64,000 nt of DNA from Ruminococcus sp. (GTDB lineage Bacteria > Bacillota > Clostridia > Oscillospirales > Ruminococcaceae), in the NCBI GenBank assembly GCA_017475555.1, contig JAFVFL010000019.1:168105-232104 (forward strand), read 5' to 3'. The notes beneath the pieces are model-generated. The model did not search any database and was not told where the DNA came from. It was given only the letters and a program-made list of their open reading frames with translations. How positions within the stretch are numbered: the stretch's first letter is position 1; every line of letters begins with the position of its first letter. This document shows, piece after piece, positions 54,857 to 63,672 of the stretch. The position numbers and the translations under genes are program-made.

Positions 54857-55303
54857 GTGTATGACTATAAAGAAGCAATGAAGCTTGACAACCAACTCTG
54901 TTTTCCGATCTATGCTGCCGCACGTTCGGTAACCTCAGCTTATACGCCTTATCTTAAACCACTTGGTCTGACATACACTCAGTATATCCTTTTTCTTGTG
55001 CTGTGGGAGAAAGACGGCCTGACCGTCGGGGAGATCTGCAAAAGGCTGATGCTTGACAGCGGGACACTATCCCCCGTCCTGAAAAGGCTGCGACAGCAGG
55101 GATATATCGAAAAGAGTCAGAGTACATCAGATGAGCGTTCATTTATCATCACTCTGACCGAAAAAGGCAGAATGCTTCAAGAGGAGGCAAAGGATATCCC
55201 GCTTCAGGTCGGGAAATGCGTCAATATCGCACCTGAAAAAGCAAAGCAGCTCTATGATCTGCTTTATGAATTGCTGGACGATAGATGTGATAACAGGAAA
55301 TAA
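54857..55303 (+). CDS. MarR-family regulator, OhrR-like
   Basis: The 148-residue protein has the MarR winged helix (LTVGEICKRLMLDSGTLSPVLKRL, wing SDERSFIITLTEKG). The N-terminal LDNQLCFPIYAAAR has the Cys15 that OhrR proteins use to sense organic peroxides, along with the later tyrosines of the pocket. The start is a GTG; an ATG at 54878 would remove only seven residues. It is upstream of, and probably controls, the nitroreductase and membrane protein. Confidence 0.85.
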   Translation: MYDYKEAMKLDNQLCFPIYAAARSVTSAYTPYLKPLGLTYTQYILFLVLWEKDGLTVGEICKRLMLDSGTLSPVLKRLRQQGYIEKSQSTSDERSFIITLTEKGRMLQEEAKDIPLQVGKCVNIAPEKAKQLYDLLYELLDDRCDNRK

Positions 55304-55355
55304 AACTATAAGCAGTGTACTGTCTCACTGAAAAAATGAATAAGAGGTGCTTATC

Positions 55356-56144
55356 ATGGATATGCTGGAACTCATCAGGACAAGAAAAAGTGTCAGAACC
55401 TTTGACGGCAAAGCAGTAACAGAAAACGACAGAAAGAAGCTGACGGAATATATCAAAACGATCACAAATCCCTACGGTATTCCTGTGGAGTTTGTTTTGC
55501 TTGATGCAGGGGAACACGGATTATCCAGTCCTGTCATTCAGGGAGAGCGGCTCTATATTGCAGGAAAAGTACCGCTGACAGAGTACTGTGCCGAAGCATT
55601 CGGCTTTTCCTTTGAGAAACTGGTTCTGTATGCGTGGTCGCTTGGAATCGGCACGACATGGATCGGCGGAACGATGAAGCGTGAGCGTTTTGAACAGAAG
55701 GCAAGTGTTAATGACGGCGAGATCATGCCCTGTGTCAGTCCGCTGGGGTATCCTGCAAAGAAACGTTCGATTAAAGAGATCGGTATGCGAACAGCGATCA
55801 AGGCTGACAAACGAATCAAGACTGACGATCTGTTCTTTGAAAATGATCTCAGCACACCGCTCCGTACCGATGATGTTACTGTACAGAATGCACTTGAAGC
55901 AGTCAGACTTGCACCGTCGGCAGTCAACAAGCAGCCGTGGCGCATTGTCAAATGCGGCAACGCCTATCACTTCTATGAAAAACAAACACTTAGCAGCAGC
56001 GGTGCCAAGTGGGACGTTCAGAAGGTCGATCTCGGAATTGCAATATGTCACTTTATGAGCATTGCAGGCGGCACTTTAAGTGTCACAAAGCCTGACATAA
56101 CTGCCGATAATGACATGGAGTATATAGCAACGATCACGTTATAA
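55356..56144 (+). CDS. TM1586-type nitroreductase
   Basis: The roughly 262-residue flavoprotein contains the two halves of the TM1586-like nitroreductase family: RTRKSVRTFDGKAVT (FMN phosphate-binding Arg), LYAWSLGIGTTWIGGTM, and LAPSAVNKQPWRIVK with the second FMN contact. It reduces nitro or quinone compounds with NAD(P)H; the substrate is unknown. The ATG at 55356 follows GAGGTGCTTATC. Confidence 0.85.
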   Translation: MDMLELIRTRKSVRTFDGKAVTENDRKKLTEYIKTITNPYGIPVEFVLLDAGEHGLSSPVIQGERLYIAGKVPLTEYCAEAFGFSFEKLVLYAWSLGIGTTWIGGTMKRERFEQKASVNDGEIMPCVSPLGYPAKKRSIKEIGMRTAIKADKRIKTDDLFFENDLSTPLRTDDVTVQNALEAVRLAPSAVNKQPWRIVKCGNAYHFYEKQTLSSSGAKWDVQKVDLGIAICHFMSIAGGTLSVTKPDITADNDMEYIATITL

Positions 56145-56162
56145 ACAGGGGGAGATCAAGCT

Positions 56163-56864
56163 ATGAACAATTTATCTCCGCTTCAAAGGAAGCTGTCCTT
56201 CATCCTGAAGATCATTGCCATTGCTTCGGCGATGATGGGTACATTTTTAAGCTGGCACGCCGGACGGGATTCCTTCATGGGCGGCAGGACGGTGTTCATG
56301 TTCTTCACGATACAGTCCAATATCGCACTGGCAGTAATTTGTATAGTCGGGCTTATTAAAATGCTGAAAGACAAGCCGTTCAGCGACCTTTGGTACATAA
56401 TAAAGTTTGTCGGTACGATCTCAATTACTCTGACCGGTGCGGTATTCTGTTTTGTCCTTGTACCCGCAGGTGCTGTCTGGAATGTGCAGAATGTCCTGAC
56501 GCACGTTGTTGTGCCGGTTGCAGGAATACTGGACTTCTTCGTAACGGGAATCAGCAGCAATATCAAAAAGCACAGCGATCTCTGGGTGATCGTTCCGCCG
56601 ATCCTGTATGCGGTCTATGCGGGGATCGGCTATGTCCGGAACTGGCAGTTCGCAGAGGGGTACAATTATCCCTATTTCTTTCTGAACTGGGGCAGTCCGG
56701 CAGGTGCATTCGGCTTTACGAATGAACTGCCGTATATGGGTTGTGCATGGTGGATATTAGCACTGTTCTTTGCACTGCTGATCGTGGGAATGCTGTATCT
56801 GCTGATACTGGACGGGCTGAAAAAGCTGTTCCATAGCTGTCACCGGAACTGGTCGGCAGGGTAG
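56163..56864 (+). CDS. Pr6Pr-family membrane protein
   Basis: The 233-residue protein has six predicted membrane helices and the family hallmarks FFTIQSNIALAVICI, THVVVPVAGILDFF and YPYFFLNW. Pr6Pr family members are integral membrane proteins without a defined function. It follows the nitroreductase by 18 bases. Confidence 0.8.
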   Translation: MNNLSPLQRKLSFILKIIAIASAMMGTFLSWHAGRDSFMGGRTVFMFFTIQSNIALAVICIVGLIKMLKDKPFSDLWYIIKFVGTISITLTGAVFCFVLVPAGAVWNVQNVLTHVVVPVAGILDFFVTGISSNIKKHSDLWVIVPPILYAVYAGIGYVRNWQFAEGYNYPYFFLNWGSPAGAFGFTNELPYMGCAWWILALFFALLIVGMLYLLILDGLKKLFHSCHRNWSAG

Positions 56865-56936
56865 TTCTGTTCACCACGTCCAACTGGTCACGGAGGACAG
56901 TCCTCGAACTCAAAAAAACGATAGCATATAAACCCA

Positions 56937-56971
56937 AAACGGCTGTACCCTAACATGAGGTACAGCCGTTT
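56937..56971. terminator. Bidirectional terminator
   Basis: A 13-bp stem AAACGGCTGTACC/GGTACAGCCGTTT lies between the convergent Pr6Pr and permease genes. Confidence 0.8.
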
Positions 56972-56988
56972 ATCATATATCCGTTCTG

Positions 56989-59031
56989 TTATTTTCTTTC
57001 TTTGATGATGCCCTTACTGCAAAAATAGGTAATGAGGAAATATCCTCCATATATCAACAGCAGAATGACCGAAGTAGCCGCTATGGATTCTGTCATTTTT
57101 TCAGTACCGAATATTTCAAGAAAGTACGCCGCAAACTTCATTCCGAAAACCGAATGCACACAGGCGAGTATCAGCGGAAGCAGGAAGAAGATACCCGTCT
57201 GCCTGAAAAGAGATTTGGAAATGTCGCTCTCCTCTGCACCTATTTTGCGGAGCATTTCATATCTGCCGATGCTGTCTACGCTCTCGGAAAGCTCTTTCAG
57301 AGCGAGTATCGCACCGCAGGCGATAAGGAACACAAGCCCGATATACAGTCCAAGAAAGGTTGCAATTGCACCAAGCCCGACTGCACCGCTTGTCAGGTCT
57401 ATTTTAGTACTAAGCCCGAAATATCCGCCTGTCTTATGAACAGACAGACCACTCAGGTTTTGGGTTATGCTGTCGTATTCGTGGCGAAGTGCCTGTTCGG
57501 TCTCCTTTTTGCCTGCCTTGTCGGCAGCTTTGTAATTACCAATGATGTAATCGCCGTCGGGTATCTGCCCTTCTAAAACGCTGTCGGGAACTATGAAAAC
57601 CCCTGCGTTGATATGCTGTGCAGAAATGCTTATGAAACCGTCCTGACACTCGTTATATTTAGAATGAAGCGTATGTCCGTAAACGGTGATATCGCCGTCA
57701 ACTTTGAGAACACTGTCCCGTATAGCTTTCATAGATTTGAAATCGCACAGCAGAATATATTCATCGTCATTAAGTGTCAGCGGTTCTTTGCCGTAGAGTT
57801 TCATCAGGGCGTTATATTCATCAAGCCCGATAAGCTGTTCGGAGATGTAATAGTCGAGAAAAATAAATTCTGCTTTTACCCTTTCGGCTGCACCACCGCA
57901 GAAATCCTCCAGCGAAAAATCTGCGTCGCCGTAGGTGTAAAATCTCGTGTATTCACCCGCATAAGCCATTATATCCAGCCCTTTTTCTTTACACTCAGAA
58001 ACAATATCGAGGTTTTCAACAGGCTCGTTTAGATTTGTCGAAAGCTCAAAATCCGCAGGGCACAAATTCTCAATATTTGCATTCATAGAATTACGCATTG
58101 AGAATGCACCTGATAACGCACATATCGTTACAAACAACATAAGGCAGATAACAGTCATGGAAAAGACCATAGTATTGACCTTACTTGATATTTGACGGAA
58201 TGTAAAGCTGTTCAGACTGCGGTAATACACATTTTTCATGCTCATGACGATACGGAGAAGAAGCCCCGACACCGACCAAAATATCAGAAAAGTTGACACC
58301 GCACCCATTGCTATATACAGTGCCATTTTCCTTCCCGTGACCTCGCCGTAATTCCAGCCCACCTGATAATATGCACAGCCGAGAGCTGTAGCAGCGAGCA
58401 GGAAAATAATAACGCAAAGCACAGGATTTTTCAGCTTGATCTGTTCGGAACGCTTGCCCGACTGCATGAGGTCTATCAGCCTGAAACGGCTTATGACAAC
58501 GCTGTTGAATAGCATAACAACAAGATACATGATCGCAAAGCAGATAGCTGTCATTTTTATTGAATCACCCGAAACCATAAAGCGGTATCTTGTCATGTCC
58601 GCCTCAAACAGGGAGACCACAAGTGCACTCATAAGCTGTGAAAGACCGATTCCCAGCAGAAGACCCACGCCGAGAGAACCAAGCCCGATGAAAACAGTTT
58701 CGAGCAGAAGGATCACTGAGATTTTTCCCTTACCCATGCCGAGAAGAAGATAAAGTGCAAATTCCTTATTCCTACGCTTCATTAAAAAACGGCTTGCATA
58801 AACGATCAGCAGTCCAAAAACGCCTGCAACAAAGACGCTCAGTGCGGAGATACCCATTTGCAAAATGCGGGCGACCTCTCTGCCGTCCGTGTCAATGACC
58901 GTCATAGCAACCGTCGCACTGACCGCATTAAACACATAGAACACCGAAACGCCGATAATCAGCGTAAAAAAGTATATCGCATAGTCCCGCAGGCTCTTGC
59001 GGATATTGCTGAGGGAGAGCTTAAAGAGCAT
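56989..59031 (-). CDS. BceB-type ABC transporter permease
   Basis: The 680-residue permease has ten membrane helices in the FtsX/MacB arrangement: one at the N-terminus, three around 55-165 and more around 205-310, a large extracellular domain of about 200 residues after about 310, and the last three at 550-670. This is the BceB/YtsD layout used for peptide-antibiotic sensing and resistance. Its start lies inside the last 11 bases of the ATPase gene. Confidence 0.9.
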   Translation of the reverse strand: MLFKLSLSNIRKSLRDYAIYFFTLIIGVSVFYVFNAVSATVAMTVIDTDGREVARILQMGISALSVFVAGVFGLLIVYASRFLMKRRNKEFALYLLLGMGKGKISVILLLETVFIGLGSLGVGLLLGIGLSQLMSALVVSLFEADMTRYRFMVSGDSIKMTAICFAIMYLVVMLFNSVVISRFRLIDLMQSGKRSEQIKLKNPVLCVIIFLLAATALGCAYYQVGWNYGEVTGRKMALYIAMGAVSTFLIFWSVSGLLLRIVMSMKNVYYRSLNSFTFRQISSKVNTMVFSMTVICLMLFVTICALSGAFSMRNSMNANIENLCPADFELSTNLNEPVENLDIVSECKEKGLDIMAYAGEYTRFYTYGDADFSLEDFCGGAAERVKAEFIFLDYYISEQLIGLDEYNALMKLYGKEPLTLNDDEYILLCDFKSMKAIRDSVLKVDGDITVYGHTLHSKYNECQDGFISISAQHINAGVFIVPDSVLEGQIPDGDYIIGNYKAADKAGKKETEQALRHEYDSITQNLSGLSVHKTGGYFGLSTKIDLTSGAVGLGAIATFLGLYIGLVFLIACGAILALKELSESVDSIGRYEMLRKIGAEESDISKSLFRQTGIFFLLPLILACVHSVFGMKFAAYFLEIFGTEKMTESIAATSVILLLIYGGYFLITYFCSKGIIKERK

Positions 59032-59784
59032 CGCTCACATCACCTCCCAGAAGCGTCACCACGTTGATGATCTTGTCGAAAAACTGCTTGCGGCTGTCTG
59101 CACCTCGGCTTATCTCGTTGAAGATCTTTCCGTCCTTGATGAAGATAACACGGCTTGCATAGCTTGCCGTAAAGCTGTCATGCGTCACCATGATGATCGT
59201 TGCACTGTGCTCATGATTGAGGTAATTAAAACGCTCTAAAGCATTTTCGAGGACTTTGAATCAAGCGCACCTGTCGGCTCGTCCGCAAGCACCAGCTTCG
59301 GGTTTGTGACTATCGCTCTTGCCGAAGCCACCCTCTGCTTCTGACCGCCCGACATCTGATAGGGATACTTGCTAAGTACCTCGGTAATGCCGAGCTGCTG
59401 TGCAACCGTCCTGACCGCCGTGTCGATCTCGCCTGCTGAACGCTTTTGAATAGACAGTGCAAGGGAGATATTTTCGTAGGCTGTCAGCGTATCGAGCAGA
59501 TTGAAGTCCTGAAAGATAAAGCCCAGTTTCTCACGGCGGAACTTGTTCAGCTCCTTGCCTTTAAGCGTTGTAATATCCGTGCTTTCGAGATAAATATGCC
59601 CTGCGGTCACTCGGTCGATAGTGGAAATGCAGTTTAGCAAAGTGGTCTTTCCGCTGCCCGATGCACCCATGATAGCAACAAATTCGCCCTGCGACACTGA
59701 GAAAGAAATATCGTCAATGGCTTTCGTCAGGCTCGACTTGTTCCCGTAGTATTTTTCAATTTGCTGTATGTTCAGAAGTTCCAT
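59021..59784 (-). pseudogene. BceA-type ABC ATPase with a frameshift
   Basis: The ATPase starts at 59784 (SD AAAGGAG) and has Walker A GASGSGKTTLLNC, Q-loop FIFQDFN, signature MSGGQKQR and Walker B VLADEPTGALDSKS. After KSSKML the frame hits TAG at about 59236. Shifting frame there recovers the C-terminus (HEHSATIIMVTHDSF with the H-loop His, then VIFIKDGKI, ending at 59021). One base is probably lost in CTTT at about 59241. This would inactivate the pump, or is a sequence error. Confidence 0.85.
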
Positions 59785-59808
59785 AGTAACAGCTCCTTTC
59801 TGTATTTT

Positions 59809-59837
59809 ATCATACAGCATTTTTCCGTTTCTGTCGC
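59809..59837 (-). promoter_or_regulatory. Promoter of the BceAB-like genes
   Basis: On the minus strand GCGACA (59832-59837), 17 nt, TATGAT (59809-59814). The weak -35 is typical for activation by a response regulator. Confidence 0.55.
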
Positions 59838-59857
59838 TGTTTTAATCTTACAGAACA

Positions 59858-59871
59858 TTACAATTTTGTAA
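59858..59871. promoter_or_regulatory. Putative BceR-like binding site
   Basis: TTACAATTTTGTAA (TTACA-N4-TGTAA) lies about 20 bases upstream of the -35, where BceR-type regulators bind TNACA-N4-TGTAA sites. It overlaps the stop codon of the kinase gene. Confidence 0.55.
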
Positions 59872-60859
59872 CCTCATGCAAATCATGCTTGCCGAATGTG
59901 ATGATAATTTCAGTATACTCTCCCTGTATTGACTTTGCCGCAACACCGTGACCGAGCTTATCGCAGAGCTTTTTTACGATATGCAGCCCCATTCCCGTGG
60001 ATTTCTTGTGTGTCCGCCCGTTCTCGCCCGTGAATGTCTTATCAAAAATATACGGCAGGTCGCTTTCGGGAATGCCGCAGCCGTTGTCACGGAAATGCAG
60101 AATAGTCTTGTCGGGAAAGTCCTCCGCCGTGACTGATATTTCACTCGCTTCATATTTCATGCTGTTCCCCATGAGCTGACCGAGGATAAAGCCCAGCCAC
60201 TTACCGTCCGTCATGACATCAATATCAAGATTGTCGGTTTGGAGAGTGATATTTCGTTCCTGCAATTCCTCTCGGTTTTTGACAGCAATATCCGCAAAGG
60301 TACGTTTGAGCGAAACAGGCTTGATAATATAATCCTTTTCGGCATTTCCGCTTCGGGCGTAATAGAGGACATTCTCAATGTAATCATCAATGCGTTTGAG
60401 CTGTTCGGAGTATTTTGCATTGTTGTCATTGTGACACATGAGCTGCACACTCGCAACAGGCAGCTTGATCTCATGCACCCAAAGCTCGATATACTCCCGA
60501 AATTCCTTGTTTTCACGGCGGTATTCTGCAATATGCTCACACATGGATTTATTCGTTTCCTGCATGACCTCATACAAAATGCGTCCGTCCAGAAAATCGG
60601 GATTATCTGTCATTTCGGAGAGCAGATACTTCTTGTCAAGCTCGTCCAGACAGTGCAGGAGCTTGTCATAATAGCCCTTTTTTCGGAAATATCCCCATAA
60701 TTCTGCAAATATTATCGCAAGCAGAAGTATCAGACTAACGATTATTATCGCCTGAAAGGAAATGCGGAATGCCGCCATAAATATCAGCACAAGCACCCAT
60801 GAAGTGCCATAAATCAGGTACGCTGTGAGCCTGTCCTTCAAGTAGTCCGTCAGCTTCAT
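59858..60859 (-). CDS. BceS-like intramembrane-sensing histidine kinase
   Basis: The 333-residue kinase has two adjacent membrane helices (about 12-55) with almost no extracellular loop, so it must sense through the transporter, as BceS does. The phospho-His segment is YIELWVHEIKLPVASVQL, and the ATP-binding domain has GNSMKYE, FRDNGCGIPESDLPYIF and STGMGLHIVKKLC. It overlaps the regulator gene by four bases. Confidence 0.92.
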   Translation of the reverse strand: MKLTDYLKDRLTAYLIYGTSWVLVLIFMAAFRISFQAIIIVSLILLLAIIFAELWGYFRKKGYYDKLLHCLDELDKKYLLSEMTDNPDFLDGRILYEVMQETNKSMCEHIAEYRRENKEFREYIELWVHEIKLPVASVQLMCHNDNNAKYSEQLKRIDDYIENVLYYARSGNAEKDYIIKPVSLKRTFADIAVKNREELQERNITLQTDNLDIDVMTDGKWLGFILGQLMGNSMKYEASEISVTAEDFPDKTILHFRDNGCGIPESDLPYIFDKTFTGENGRTHKKSTGMGLHIVKKLCDKLGHGVAAKSIQGEYTEIIITFGKHDLHEVTKL

Positions 60860-61518
60860 TTCAGCACATACCCCTGTTTCTTGCGAGTTTCAATGGCTTC
60901 GGGCAGTCCCAGTTCTGTGAGCTTTCCCCTCAATCTGCTTATATTGACCGATAGTGCGTTATCATTCACAAATTCGTCATTGTCCCAGAGTGCAGTCATC
61001 AGCTCATCACGGGTGACGATCTCATCCTGACGGTCAAGCAGCAGCTGAAAGATTATCATTTCATTTTTGGTGAGTATCTGCTCCGAGCCATTCCGTGTCA
61101 GACTGCCCTTGACGGTGCTGACCTCTACATCGTGAAATTTCTGCACCGCACCGACTTTTGCCGAACGTTTCAGCACCGCCGATATACGCAGAAGCAGGAT
61201 AGTCGGATTGTAGGGCTTGGTGATATAATCGTCCGCACCATAGCTCATGGACAGCACCTCATCTATCTCGGTGGTACGGCTTGTAAGCATGATAACGGGC
61301 GTGTCAGATTGCTTTCGGAAGTCCTGCAAAAGCGTTTCGCCGTTCACATTCGGGAGGTTGATGTCAAGGAGTATCAGGTCGGCTTCGGCAGCCTTCATCT
61401 GCTCCGATACATTATCATAGTCTGTAACGGCGATCGGTTCATAGCCTGAATTTTGAAGCAATACCGACAGCTCATCACGCAAGGCGGTTTCATCTTCTAT
61501 TATCATAATTTTTTTCAT
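60856..61518 (-). CDS. BceR-like OmpR-family response regulator
   Basis: The 220-residue regulator has receiver residues EDE, phospho-Asp in LILLDINLPNVNGE, Lys in YITKPYNPTILL, and a winged-helix DNA-binding domain (VTRDELMTALWDND, LSVNISRLRGKL). It precedes its kinase and the transporter genes, the typical BceRSAB order. Confidence 0.93.
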   Translation of the reverse strand: MKKIMIIEDETALRDELSVLLQNSGYEPIAVTDYDNVSEQMKAAEADLILLDINLPNVNGETLLQDFRKQSDTPVIMLTSRTTEIDEVLSMSYGADDYITKPYNPTILLLRISAVLKRSAKVGAVQKFHDVEVSTVKGSLTRNGSEQILTKNEMIIFQLLLDRQDEIVTRDELMTALWDNDEFVNDNALSVNISRLRGKLTELGLPEAIETRKKQGYVLK

Positions 61519-61550
61519 TTCTGTTGCTCCTGTTCGGTGGGGATACTATT

Positions 61551-61579
61551 ATCATAACACATATCTGGAAGTAATTCAA
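61551..61579 (-). promoter_or_regulatory. Promoter of the BceRS-like genes
   Basis: On the minus strand TTGAAT (61574-61579), 17 nt, TATGAT (61551-61556). Confidence 0.6.
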
Positions 61580-61687
61580 GTTTCATATTTGTAATCTTGA
61601 TTCCAGCCGATATACGAACACTCGTTTTTGTCAACGAATTTCGTCGGCACAAAACTGATAGATAAGCTATCAAAATTGCAGGTGCAA

Positions 61688-61721
61688 CAAAAAAGAGCAT
61701 CTGGTTAAATACCAAATGCTC
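61688..61721 (-). terminator. Minus-strand terminator
   Basis: On the minus strand GAGCAT...ATGCTC with inner GGT/ACC pairs is followed by TTTTTT. No gene is recognised upstream, so it may end a transcript started from the repeats. Confidence 0.6.
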
Positions 61722-61828
61722 AAAATTGATATGATGATGCAGTGTGGGCTGTCGTATATGCGTACCCCATAAAAATATCCCACTGGGATTGTCCAATAGG
61801 ATGATGGTTGGCTTATGTGCGGTACACT

Positions 61829-61876
61829 TCTATTATAGCACACTTCGGTTTTAATGCTGGATTTTTGAAAAATCCA
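61829..61876. repeat. 48-nt dispersed repeat, copy 1
   Basis: TCTATTATAGCACAC, then GGTTTTAATGCT and the self-complementary GGATTTTTGAAAAATCC. About 90% identical to copies 2 and 3. Confidence 0.8.
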
Positions 61877-61942
61877 AATGGGACTGACTATGTTGTTATG
61901 ACCGTTGCACCCGGTATGGAACTGTCCTGCTGTGCGCCTATC

Positions 61943-61990
61943 TCTATTATACCACACTCCGGTTTCAATGCTGGATTTTTGAAAAATCCA
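61943..61990. repeat. 48-nt dispersed repeat, copy 2
   Basis: Same order of blocks as copy 1, 114 bases further on, in the same orientation. On the minus strand it ends in TGTGGTATAAT, an extended -10. Confidence 0.8.
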
Positions 61991-62023
61991 TTCTTTCCTG
62001 TTTTGCTTTTCCTTATTTTCCCC

Positions 62024-62052
62024 TTGACTTTTTCTTTGATTCAGGGTATAAT
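62024..62052 (+). promoter_or_regulatory. Promoter of the ATPase/DUF234 gene
   Basis: TTGACT (62024-62029), 17 nt, TATAAT (62047-62052). Confidence 0.7.
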
Positions 62053-62058
62053 AGTATC

Positions 62059-62085
62059 AAATCACGATTTAGTAAATCAAGATTT
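62059..62085. promoter_or_regulatory. Palindrome between the promoter and the ATPase gene
   Basis: Nested arms AAATC/GATTT and GATTTA/TAAATC around a central G form a 27-base palindrome at the expected start site, suitable for a repressor. Confidence 0.5.
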
Positions 62086-62110
62086 GACTTTTGACATTGG
62101 AGATGATACA

Positions 62111-63559
62111 ATGTTTATAGGCAGAAAGCAGGAACTGCAATTTCTGGAGGGTAAATACAATACCCCCGGCGGTCAGCTTGTGGTGCTGTATGGGCGCAGG
62201 CGTGTCGGTAAAACAGAGACGCTCCGTGAATTCTGCAAGGGAAAACCGCATATCTTCTACTCCTGCCGCGAGGTCGCAGATAGATTGCAGCTCCGCAGCT
62301 TTTCAGAAAAACTGCTGCGCGAGAACATCCCCGCTGCAAACTATATCAAGGAGTTTGCTGACTGGGAATCTGCACTGAAAAGCATCCTTGACCTGCCATA
62401 CGGTGACAGTAAGAAACTGCTGATTATTGACGAGTTTCCGTATATGTGCAAGGGTAATACAGCGATTCCGTCTATCCTGCAAACGCTCTGGGATGAACTG
62501 TTCAAAGACAGCAATGTGATGATCGTACTTTGCGGCAGTGCAATGAACTTCATCGAAAAAGAATTGCTTGCAGAGAAAAATCCGCTTTACGGCAGAGCGA
62601 CCGGCATCTATAAAATGGAATCTATGGGCTTCTATGATGCTGCCCGATTCTTTCCGAACTATTCTAACCGTGACAAGATCATCACTTATGCGATTCTCGG
62701 CGGCATTCCACATTATCTGCGACAGTTTGATCCGAATCTCTCATTGGAAGAAAACATCAAGAAAAATATTCTGACAAAGGGCTGCGTACTCTACAGCGAG
62801 GTGGAATTTCTGTTGCGGCAGGAGCTTCGGGAGACTCCGCTTTACAATTCTATCATTGAAGCAGTTGCACTCGGCAGCACAAAGCTGAATGATATCAGCA
62901 CCAAGTCGCTCGTAGAGGATACCTCCAAAACAAGCGTATACCTGAAAAATCTGATTGAGCTGGAGATCATTGAACGTGAATTTTCCATAGATGACGGCAC
63001 AAAGGAACGTGCCAACACCAATCGCGGTCTCTACCGTCTGACGGACAATTTCTTCCGATTCTGGTATGCGTTTGTATTTACAAATTACTCCGAGCTTGAG
63101 GGCGGCGATGTGGACGGCGTTTTTGAATATGCGATCAAACCCGGACTGCATGAATTTGCTGCATTTGCTTTTGAGGATGTGTGCCGTGAATTTGTCAGGG
63201 AAATGCAGAAACAGAATAAGCTGCCGTTCCGCTATCAGCGAATGGGGCGCTGGTGGGGAAAGACAACGGTTCGCCGTAAGGACAGCATGGAAACGCAGGA
63301 AACAGAGATCGATCTGCTTGCTGTAAGCCGACAGACCGATCAGTATCTTGTCGGAGAATGCAAATTCAAGGGCAGACCCTTTCGCTATAGCGAATACCTT
63401 GATACGGCTGCAAAGCTGTCCAAGCAGAAGGAAAAAGCGGAATTCTTTTACTACCTGTTCTCGGAGAGTGGATTTGACGAGAAACTGACAGAACAAGCTG
63501 AGAACGATCATAATATCCAGCTTGTTGACCTGAACGAGATCGTAAACGGCACATTATGA
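62111..63559 (+). CDS. ATPase_2/DUF234 family protein
   Basis: The 482-residue protein has an N-terminal STAND/AAA-like ATPase (FIGRKQELQFLE, Walker A LYGRRRVGKTETL, Walker B LLIIDEFPYMC, sensor IVLCGSAMNFIEKEL), a winged helix in the middle (about 270-320), and a C-terminal DUF234 region of PD-(D/E)xK nuclease type (TEIDLLAV..YLVGECKFK). This COG1672 family is common in archaea and anaerobes, with uncertain function, possibly DNA-related. The ATG at 62111 follows GGAGATGATACA; the longer frame upstream runs through repeats. Confidence 0.85.
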   Translation: MFIGRKQELQFLEGKYNTPGGQLVVLYGRRRVGKTETLREFCKGKPHIFYSCREVADRLQLRSFSEKLLRENIPAANYIKEFADWESALKSILDLPYGDSKKLLIIDEFPYMCKGNTAIPSILQTLWDELFKDSNVMIVLCGSAMNFIEKELLAEKNPLYGRATGIYKMESMGFYDAARFFPNYSNRDKIITYAILGGIPHYLRQFDPNLSLEENIKKNILTKGCVLYSEVEFLLRQELRETPLYNSIIEAVALGSTKLNDISTKSLVEDTSKTSVYLKNLIELEIIEREFSIDDGTKERANTNRGLYRLTDNFFRFWYAFVFTNYSELEGGDVDGVFEYAIKPGLHEFAAFAFEDVCREFVREMQKQNKLPFRYQRMGRWWGKTTVRRKDSMETQETEIDLLAVSRQTDQYLVGECKFKGRPFRYSEYLDTAAKLSKQKEKAEFFYYLFSESGFDEKLTEQAENDHNIQLVDLNEIVNGTL

Positions 63560-63562
63560 ACA

Positions 63563-63614
63563 AAGGAGAGCGCAGGCAAGTGTAAAGCATATCACAGTGC
63601 CTGATGCTCTCCTT
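63563..63614 (+). terminator. Long hairpin after the ATPase gene
   Basis: Outer arms AAGGAGAGC/GCTCTCCTT and inner CAGGCA/TGCCTG form a long stem-loop that ends where repeat copy 3 begins. The T-tail is weak. Confidence 0.5.
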
Positions 63615-63661
63615 CTATTATACCATACATCGGTTTCAATGCTGGATTTTTGAATAATCCA
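63614..63661. repeat. 48-nt dispersed repeat, copy 3
   Basis: TCTATTATACCATAC, GGTTTCAATGCT and GGATTTTTGAATAATCC, same orientation as copies 1 and 2, on the other side of the ATPase gene. Confidence 0.8.
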
Positions 63662-63672
63662 TATTGCATTTT

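Larger units (their letters stand above)
61519..62110. other. Intergenic region with repeats
   Basis: About 590 bases without a gene. It holds the BceR-like promoter, a minus-strand terminator, two copies of a 48-nt repeat, and the promoter and operator of the ATPase gene. Open frames across the repeats are accidental. Confidence 0.6.

Noticed and set aside
61808..62110. N-terminal extension of the ATPase protein
   Set aside because: The open frame passes through two repeat copies, the promoter and the palindrome; the ATG at 62111 has a ribosome-binding site and matches the family start.
61829..63661. CRISPR array from the three similar repeats
   Set aside because: Spacing is 114 and about 1670 bases, not regular; there are only three copies, no cas genes, and each copy holds its own inverted repeat.
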